DNA of 64,000 nt from RGIG8775 sp045128735 (GTDB taxonomy: Bacteria > Bacillota > Clostridia > Oscillospirales > CAG-272), in the NCBI GenBank assembly GCA_045128735.1, contig JBGVRT010000100.1, positions 13,475 through 77,474 on the forward strand, given 5' to 3'. The translations under genes and the position numbers were made by a program. This document shows, piece by piece, positions 58,473 through 64,000 of the stretch. The notes below the pieces were generated by a model. The model was not told where the DNA came from, searched no databases, and was given only the letters and a program-made list of their open reading frames with translations. Numbering within the stretch: the first letter of the stretch is position 1; the number at the start of each line of letters is the position of its first letter.

Positions 58473-59951
58473 TTAGTCAATTATAAATGAGATTTCGTCA
58501 AGCTTATCAATAAGCTCCTCAAGTGCAGTCTCATACCTTATCTTATTAGAAGCATAGGTCTGCGCAAGGTCGTTATTGAGGTTGCGGAACAGCGAGCCGA
58601 TACCGTTAAGACTCTTTGTAGAGTAGCAGAATCCAAAGCTGTATACAAAGCTATTTATGATTCTGTCATACATCTCTGCGTCCTCGGGCTCGTCGGAATA
58701 CTTACCCTGGAGACAGATTTCAAAGTAAGCGGGAGTTACCTGCTTGTAAGACTCTGCGCCCATAAGCTCAAGTGTTGCGCCAACCTTGTCGGTAGCTGTA
58801 CAAGTGGAAAGAACTACAACAAGAGAGGATGCGTTTCCGAAGGTTGTATGATAGTCGTCCTGCTCCTCGTTAAACTTGGGAAGAGGAAGAACACCGTAAT
58901 CGTCCTGCATATCACGCAAGCCCGATCCAGAGTCAAGAGTTCCTCTCATAAAGAGCTGATTACCAACAACAAATTTTGTTCCGCTTGTTGCGGCTCTGAG
59001 TGTACCCGAGTTGCTATTATAGAGGTTCTGAAGCTTCTCATACGCCTCAACAGTATGCTCGTCGTAGAAAGTAAGCTCGGGATAGCCGTCTACCATTTTG
59101 GTAAGGCTGATACCCATTGCGGGAATCCAAGCGTCCATATTTCCGTCGCCCGACGTATCTGTTCCCGCGGCAAATCCAACGATATCGCCGTCGCTGATTA
59201 CACCGTCGCTGTTTTCGTCTATCCAAGCGTTGGCGACAAGATCGTGGAGATAATCAATCGTCCATTTCTGTCCTGCAACAGCTTCATAAAGGTTAATATT
59301 CTGTGTCTGATAAAGCTCTGTAAAAAGATCCTTATTGAAGAACAGACAGATACCGCCCGAAATTTCGGTGACACAAAGGTCGCCCGCAAGATAATAAAGG
59401 GTATCGAAAAGAGTTACCTCTTCAACTATGGAGTCATTCCACCAAGGCTGATTGAGGTTAATGTGAGGAAGGTCAAGAACGTTATAGTAAAGCCCCTCAA
59501 CCGCAAGTGCTGAGCCTGTGGAAGCGTAAATTGCCGCCGCCTCATAGTCTCCGCTTTTTGTGAGTACGCAGTTACGAAGCGTTGAATTCCAAGAATCGGA
59601 AACGTTGTACGTACCAGCCTGACCCACCTGTTCGATGGTAATGCCAAGCCTCTGCTCCACTGTGACGTTACGGTAATAAATAGAGTCAAAAAGCGTATCA
59701 TTGGTCGTTTTTTCAACGTCTATTTCGTTTTTCCACATTTCGCTATCGTCACGAACGAAGAAGGTTACTGTTTCACCGTTAAACTTAAGATCGGCAGGAA
59801 CGGTATCCTTAACCGCGTTACGTCCTGTTTCGTCTTCTTCACCCTGAGCTTGGGGAAGCGTTGTGTCGTCTCCGTCGCCGCCGCACGCCGCAAAGCAAGC
59901 TATGGTCATAAGAAGTGCCAATACAAGACACATAATTTTTGTAAATTTCAT
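58473..59951 (-). CDS. Solute-binding lipoprotein 2 (492 aa)
   Basis: Start ATG 59951 (MKFTKIMCLVLALLMTIACF) with lipobox ACFAACGG, Cys22; AAAGGAGATG upstream. Paralogue of 56831-58312: shared DETGRNAVKDTVP, YYRNVTVEQRLGITIEQVGQ, DENSDGVISDGDIVGF and C-terminal YETALEELIDKLDEISF. Differences gather in the middle (about 185-210 and 275-310), probably the ligand pocket. Confidence 0.9.
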   Translation of the reverse strand: MKFTKIMCLVLALLMTIACFAACGGDGDDTTLPQAQGEEDETGRNAVKDTVPADLKFNGETVTFFVRDDSEMWKNEIDVEKTTNDTLFDSIYYRNVTVEQRLGITIEQVGQAGTYNVSDSWNSTLRNCVLTKSGDYEAAAIYASTGSALAVEGLYYNVLDLPHINLNQPWWNDSIVEEVTLFDTLYYLAGDLCVTEISGGICLFFNKDLFTELYQTQNINLYEAVAGQKWTIDYLHDLVANAWIDENSDGVISDGDIVGFAAGTDTSGDGNMDAWIPAMGISLTKMVDGYPELTFYDEHTVEAYEKLQNLYNSNSGTLRAATSGTKFVVGNQLFMRGTLDSGSGLRDMQDDYGVLPLPKFNEEQDDYHTTFGNASSLVVVLSTCTATDKVGATLELMGAESYKQVTPAYFEICLQGKYSDEPEDAEMYDRIINSFVYSFGFCYSTKSLNGIGSLFRNLNNDLAQTYASNKIRYETALEELIDKLDEISFIID

Positions 59952-59985
59952 TACAAACATCTCCTTTGTATATTTTTTCGTATAC

Positions 59986-60014
59986 ATTTCACCATATTCT
60001 CTACCGATTGTCAA
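59986..60014 (-). promoter_or_regulatory. Promoter of binding-protein gene 2
   Basis: Minus strand TTGACA (60014-60009), 17-base spacer ending AATATGG, TGAAAT (59991-59986). The -10 is the weakest of the three copies. Confidence 0.65.
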
Positions 60015-60031
60015 CAATTATTTTTATAAGG

Positions 60032-60059
60032 AAAAGCCGTTGCTGTCGCAACGGCTTTT
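60032..60059 (-). terminator. Terminator of binding-protein gene 3
   Basis: AAAAGCCGTTGC (60032-60043) pairs with GCAACGGCTTTT (60048-60059). Confidence 0.85.
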
Positions 60060-60069
60060 AGTTTAAGAT

Positions 60070-61551
60070 TTAACCAATCATAAAGGAGATTTCGTCAAGC
60101 TTATCAACAAGGTCTTCAAGGGCTGTCTGATATCTTACCTTGTTTGCCTCATATGTCTGAGCTATATCCTTATCAAGGTTACGGAAGAGCGAGCCAATCT
60201 CATTAAGGCTCTTGGTAGAATAGCAGAATCCAAAGCTGAACACGAAGCTGTTGATGATTCGGTCATACATCTCTGCGTCCTGAGGTTCATCGGAATACTT
60301 ACCCTGAAGACAGATTTCAAAGTAAGCGGGAGTTACCTGCTTATACGCCTCTGCCGCCATAAGTTCAAGAGTAGCGCCCACCTTGTCGGTTTCTGTGCAA
60401 GTAGAAAGAACAACTACAAGCGAAGCAACGTTCGAGAACGTGGTTTGATAATCGCTCTGTTCTGCGTCAAACTTAGGCAAAGGAAGAACGCCGTAATCGT
60501 CCTGCATATCACGAAGACCGTCTCCTGTATTAAGGTTACCTTTGGTAAAGAGCTGATTTCCTGCCGAGAACTTAGTAGCCCCTGTGGCTTCAACACGAAG
60601 AGTTCCCGAATTATTATTATAGAAATTCTGCACCTTTTCAAACGCCTCAACGGTGTGTTCGTCATAGAAGCTGAGTTCAGGATATCCGTCTACCATTGTG
60701 GTAAGTCTGATTCCCATTGCGGGAATCCAAGCATCCATACTTCCATCGGAGGCTGTGTTCTGCTTTGCACAGAAACCAACGGTATCGCCGTCGCTGATTA
60801 CACCGTCACTGTTTTCGTCAATCCAAGCATTTGAAACAAGCTTATGGAGCTCGTCTATTGTCCATTTTTGGTCAGAAACCATACCATAAAGGTCAATTTC
60901 CTGTGTCTGGTAAAGCTCAGTAAAGAGATCCTTGTTAAAGAACATACAGTTACCGTCTGCAACCTCTGTGATAGCGATATCTCCTGCAAGGTAGTAAAGA
61001 GTATCAAAAAGAGTAAGCTCATCTCTGATAGTCTGGTTCCACCAAGGCTGATCGAGGTTGATGTGAGGAAGGTCAAGAACGTTGTAGTAAAGACCCTCAA
61101 CAGCAAGTGCGGAGCCTGTGGAAGCATAAATTGCCGCCGCATCATAGTCGCCGCTCTTTGTAAGTACGCAGTTTCTGAGCGTGGAGTTCCAGGCATCCGA
61201 AACGTTATACGAACCTGCCTGACCAATCTGCTCAATGTCAATACCAAGTCTTTGCTCAACCGTGGCATTGCGGTAGTAGATTGCATCATAAAGAGTATTG
61301 TTTGTTGTTTTTTCAACGTCGATCTCATTCTTCCACATTTCCTGGTCGTCACGAACGAAGAACGTTACCGTCTCGCCACTAAACTTAAGATCTGTAGGCA
61401 CAGTATCCTTTATGGAGTTACGTCCCGTATCGTCCTGCTCACCCGAAGCTGTGGGAAGTGTGGTGTCCTCTCCGTCGCCGCCGCACGCCACAAAGCAAGC
61501 TACGGTCATAAGAAGAGCCAACACAAGGCACAAAAGCTTTGTAAATTTCAT
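60070..61551 (-). CDS. Solute-binding lipoprotein 3 (493 aa)
   Basis: MKFTKLLCLVLALLMTVACF with lipobox ACFVACGG, Cys22. Third paralogue with DENSDGVISDGDTVGF and the same C-terminal region (YQTALEDLVDKLDEISFMIG). Its pocket region (EVADGNCMFFNKDLF, CAKQNTASDGSMDAWIP) differs from the others. Monocistronic: own promoter, own terminator. Confidence 0.9.
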   Translation of the reverse strand: MKFTKLLCLVLALLMTVACFVACGGDGEDTTLPTASGEQDDTGRNSIKDTVPTDLKFSGETVTFFVRDDQEMWKNEIDVEKTTNNTLYDAIYYRNATVEQRLGIDIEQIGQAGSYNVSDAWNSTLRNCVLTKSGDYDAAAIYASTGSALAVEGLYYNVLDLPHINLDQPWWNQTIRDELTLFDTLYYLAGDIAITEVADGNCMFFNKDLFTELYQTQEIDLYGMVSDQKWTIDELHKLVSNAWIDENSDGVISDGDTVGFCAKQNTASDGSMDAWIPAMGIRLTTMVDGYPELSFYDEHTVEAFEKVQNFYNNNSGTLRVEATGATKFSAGNQLFTKGNLNTGDGLRDMQDDYGVLPLPKFDAEQSDYQTTFSNVASLVVVLSTCTETDKVGATLELMAAEAYKQVTPAYFEICLQGKYSDEPQDAEMYDRIINSFVFSFGFCYSTKSLNEIGSLFRNLDKDIAQTYEANKVRYQTALEDLVDKLDEISFMIG

Positions 61552-61587
61552 TTTTTTGTTTTCTCCTTTATAAAATTATCTTTATGT

Positions 61588-61616
61588 ATTATACCATATT
61601 TTTTACTCCGTGTCAA
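61588..61616 (-). promoter_or_regulatory. Promoter of binding-protein gene 3
   Basis: Minus strand TTGACA (61616-61611), 17-base spacer ending AATATGG, TATAAT (61593-61588). The best -10 of the three copies. Confidence 0.8.
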
Positions 61617-61700
61617 CATCTGACAAAAATTTTTTGAATTAAGATTATATTAGCGTGTGAACGACAATACTTTCAAAAAGGCTTTAATAGGAGGCTTTGT

Positions 61701-62129
61701 ATGAATAGAAAAAATTTTTATATAAGCGTACTTCGTTTTTCTTTGATTTTTGCTGTTGGAGGTATTGGATATTATCTTATCGAGGTGTTATTCAGAGGTC
61801 ATTCTCATTGGACTATGGGCGTGTGCGGCGGTGTTTGCCTTGTGGGGATCTACGTCATAAATCGACGGCTCATCGCACTTTCCTACACGCTCAAGGCTAT
61901 GATTTGCGCTCTGCTCATTACCACAGTTGAATTTGCTGCGGGGTGTATTCTTAACATATGGTTAGGGCTTGGTATATGGGATTATTCGGCACTTCCTTTC
62001 AACCTACTCGGACAAATATCGCTCCTTTTTTCGGCTATATGGTTTGCGCTCAGCTTTGCACTCTGCTTTGTGCTGACTAAGCTTTTCAAAGCAAAAAGGA
62101 TGCCAACGCAAGGCATCCTTAAGCACTAA
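61701..62129 (+). CDS. CmpB/ABC-transporter-type-IV-like membrane protein (142 aa)
   Basis: Four transmembrane helices. Conserved polar signature between them: VEFAAGCILNIWLGLGIWDY then SALPFNLLGQISLLFSAIW, typical of PF06541 'putative ABC-transporter type IV'. Function unknown. ATAGGAGG precedes ATG 61701. Its end overlaps the convergent nrnA gene by 4 bases. Confidence 0.85.
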   Translation: MNRKNFYISVLRFSLIFAVGGIGYYLIEVLFRGHSHWTMGVCGGVCLVGIYVINRRLIALSYTLKAMICALLITTVEFAAGCILNIWLGLGIWDYSALPFNLLGQISLLFSAIWFALSFALCFVLTKLFKAKRMPTQGILKH

Positions 62130-63127
62130 AAAAGCTGTTTTTCGATTTCGGTTATCACAAGATCTGCTACGTGCTCAATGCAGTCCGCAACAATGGTGCA
62201 GCCCGCGGCACGAACGTGACCGCCGCCTCCGAAGTAAGCGCAAACTGCCGAAACGTCCACCGCGCTTGAAGAACGCGTGGAAACTCTGAAGGTCTTTTCG
62301 GGTCCGGGCTGTCTTATAGCAACCGCAACGTCAACGCCCTCAACCGAGCGGGCAACGTCGATAAGTGTTTCAAGATGCTCGTCAAGCACACCAAGCTTTT
62401 GCTTCATCTGGTATGTAAAGAACACTACGGCAATTTTTCCGTTATGAAACATTTTCAAAGTGTCAAGCCCCGCCTTTTCAACAGCGAGAACTTCCATGGA
62501 TTTCGAGTCGAAAAGCAGGCGGTTTATCTCTGCTGTATCAATTCCCGAATTAAGAAGCTCGGCGGAGCAAATGTGCGTTTTCGGGGTAACGTTCGAGTAC
62601 TTGAAACACCCGGTATCCGAGCTTATTGCCGCATAAAGGCAGAAATCAAGCTTGTCTGGGATAGCCTTTATCGCTCCGCGCTTGAGCATTTCTCGGGAAA
62701 TGTCAAAAACAATTTCTCCTGCCGCCGCGGCGTCTGACGCCACGTAGTAATCTGCATAAGGCTCACCCTTTGCGTGGTGGTCTATAATAACGTCGATCTT
62801 TCCGCAAAAGCTCTCGTAAAGCGCTCCCAGCTGTGAGCTTGATGCGGTATCAACAGAAATAACTCTCTCCACGTCAAAATCCTCGGGAATCGACTCAAAA
62901 AGCGCGCTTTTCTGTACGCCCTCGCTGAGAAATGCAAGGCGTTGCGGTATTTCATTGGCACAAAGGCACCACGCGCGGCTTCCCATTGCTTCAAGCAAAA
63001 GCTTAAGGGCAAGAGCCGAGCCAACCGCATCACCGTCGGGGCGAACGTGAAAAAGCACCAACGTATTTTTCTTTTCTTCAAGCAGGTTACAAACTTGAAC
63101 AAAGCTTAGTTTTTCAAAAATTTTCAT
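62126..63127 (-). CDS. nrnA: DHH-family phosphoesterase, NrnA-like (333 aa)
   Basis: Nano-RNase / pAp phosphatase. DHH motifs: LFHVRPDGDAVGSALALKLL (motif I), VISVDTAS (II), DVIIDHHAKGEPYADYYV (III, DHH), AISSDTGCFKYSNVTP (IV). DHHA1 domain with SSAVDVSAVCAYFGGGGHVR, AAGC near the C-terminus. It follows rbfA, the usual Firmicutes order. Confidence 0.95.
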   Translation of the reverse strand: MKIFEKLSFVQVCNLLEEKKNTLVLFHVRPDGDAVGSALALKLLLEAMGSRAWCLCANEIPQRLAFLSEGVQKSALFESIPEDFDVERVISVDTASSSQLGALYESFCGKIDVIIDHHAKGEPYADYYVASDAAAAGEIVFDISREMLKRGAIKAIPDKLDFCLYAAISSDTGCFKYSNVTPKTHICSAELLNSGIDTAEINRLLFDSKSMEVLAVEKAGLDTLKMFHNGKIAVVFFTYQMKQKLGVLDEHLETLIDVARSVEGVDVAVAIRQPGPEKTFRVSTRSSSAVDVSAVCAYFGGGGHVRAAGCTIVADCIEHVADLVITEIEKQLF

Positions 63128-63166
63128 TGCCTTCCTCCGTTTCTAATATTTTCAAGGAGGGCTATA

Positions 63167-63553
63167 CTATTGCTCGTCCGACTCGTCCGCGCTTTCATCC
63201 TCGTCAAAATCATCAGAAAATTCTATTGAATTGAGAATGCTTGCGATATGCGCTCCGCGCTCGATAGATTCGTCGATATAAAAGCTAAATTCGGGGGTTA
63301 TACGAAGGTTAAGCGTCTGTGCAATTCTCTTTCTGATAAAGCCGTGAGCGGCACGGAGCCCATTACCAACCTCTTTTTTGTCGCCGCCGATAGCCGAGTA
63401 ATAAACCTTTGCGTATTTAAGGTCGGGCGTTACCTCTACCGCTGTAATGCACACCATTGTTCCGCTGACTCTTGGGTCTTTTATCTCTCTTACTACCTGC
63501 GCGAGTACCTTCTGAACCTCGTCGTTTATTCTTCCGCGTCTGTATTTTGCCAT
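63167..63553 (-). CDS. rbfA: Ribosome-binding factor A (128 aa)
   Basis: Start ATG 63553 (MAKYRRGRINDEVQKVLAQV) behind AAAGGGACT; the longer frame is rejected. KH-type fold: VREIKDPRVSGTMVCITAVE, VTPDLKYAKVYYSAIGGDKK, HGFIRKRIAQTLNLRITPEF and FYIDESIERGAHIASIL. Acts in 16S rRNA 5'-end maturation. C-terminal acidic tail (DEDESADESDEQ). Confidence 0.97.
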   Translation of the reverse strand: MAKYRRGRINDEVQKVLAQVVREIKDPRVSGTMVCITAVEVTPDLKYAKVYYSAIGGDKKEVGNGLRAAHGFIRKRIAQTLNLRITPEFSFYIDESIERGAHIASILNSIEFSDDFDEDESADESDEQ

Positions 63554-64000
63554 ATAGTCCCTTTCAATATTGTAATAAATAAATTCACAGTATAGTATAC
63601 CACATAACAGAGGAATTTGCAAGGGATATCGCAAAAAAGTTTTTTAAGTTTTTTAAGTTTTTCAGAAGATAAAAAACATTTTACTGCATCCCCCAAAAGC
63701 GTTGCTTCGCTAAGAATACAGCCTATTTTCTTATGTGTAAAAGGAATATTACATCGAAAAATTATTGTTTGAAGATGTGTTCGTTCCTTTGCCCCCCTTG
63801 TCAAGGGGGGGGCGGACCGCGGAACGCGGTGGGGGGATTCAATAATTTGAAATGTCATCAGACGCATATATTTATTGGATTTATCTGTTATGAATCCCTC
63901 CCCCAACTTCGTTGGTCCCCGGCAGATTGTCAAGCAAGTGCAACACCCAAAAATGCTTCAAAAGGTGAAAGCCACCCCAAGCATTTTTTAGGTCTCAAGT
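63554..64000. other. Noncoding gap upstream of rbfA
   Basis: Apart from the palindromic repeat at 63788-63920 this stretch has no supported gene, tRNA or terminator. Frames here lack ribosome binding sites. Confidence 0.6.
63788..63920. repeat. Dispersed palindromic repeat pair (MITE-like)
   Basis: CCCCCCTTGTCAAGGGGGG (palindrome), GGACCGCGGAACGCGGT (hairpin), GGGGGGATTC, then ~55 bases and GAATCCCTCCCCCAACTTCG, TTGGTCCCC as an inverted second half. Same plan as 23452-23515. No coding capacity; maybe a non-autonomous mobile repeat. Confidence 0.7.

Noticed and set aside
1..64000. CRISPR arrays, rRNA or tRNA genes
   Set aside because: No regularly spaced repeats and no tRNA-like cloverleaf or rRNA sequence was noticed; a tRNA scan would settle it.

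Overview
The window looks like a chromosomal segment of a Firmicutes/Clostridia bacterium, probably an uncultured gut Oscillospirales- or Christensenellales-type organism. The evidence is strong AGGAGG-type ribosome binding sites, many TTGACA-17-TATAAT promoters, a glgB-glgC-glgD-glgA-glgP glycogen operon with the GlgC/GlgD pair usual in Clostridia, the rplM-rpsI pair, and rbfA-nrnA. The genus cannot be fixed from sequence alone. No rRNA, tRNA or CRISPR array was seen.

Positions 1 to about 28700 are the right-hand part of an integrated prophage whose left end lies outside the window. Nearly all its genes are on the minus strand. In transcription order they are: a phage-type HUH replication initiator, two small regulators, small and large terminase, a 52-residue protein, portal, scaffold, major capsid, a small capsid-associated protein, a head-tail adaptor, a 1009-residue nozzle-like protein and an incomplete tail fibre. 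There is no tape measure, tail tube, sheath or baseplate gene between adaptor and fibre, so the visible module fits a short-tailed (podovirus-like) virion. The early region (15.6-24.9 kb) holds a ParB-like protein and a tightly overlapping train of very small proteins. No DNA polymerase, primase or helicase is visible, so the HUH protein is the only obvious replication gene.

The lysogeny and stability region (24.4-28.6 kb) has an XRE repressor plus ImmA-like protease, palindromic operators, a Cro-like gene and a candidate small RNA. It also has a type I toxin/antisense-RNA locus driven by two nearly identical convergent promoters, a yefM-yoeB pair with a recognisable operator, and a tyrosine integrase next to the 3' side of rpsI. 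A hicAB cassette with its own promoter, operator and terminator sits against the phage grain at 14.9-15.7 kb.

From 28.8 kb onward is host DNA: rpsI-rplM; an S1-domain protein; a 2067-residue secreted protein with LamG-like modules and palindromes upstream; an AraC regulator divergent from a three-gene Gfo/Idh/MocA plus TIM-barrel operon; two small genes; the glycogen operon (amylase, glgP, glgA, glgD, glgC, glgB); a Gld-type ABC exporter; an ElyC/SanA-like protein; three tandem paralogous solute-binding lipoproteins, each with its own promoter and terminator and no permeases; a CmpB-like membrane protein; nrnA; and rbfA. A palindromic dispersed repeat lies near the right end.

The most unusual material is the HUH-initiated short-tailed prophage with a hairpin-rich putative origin, the convergent type I toxin locus, the prophage small RNA, and the tandem orphan binding proteins.
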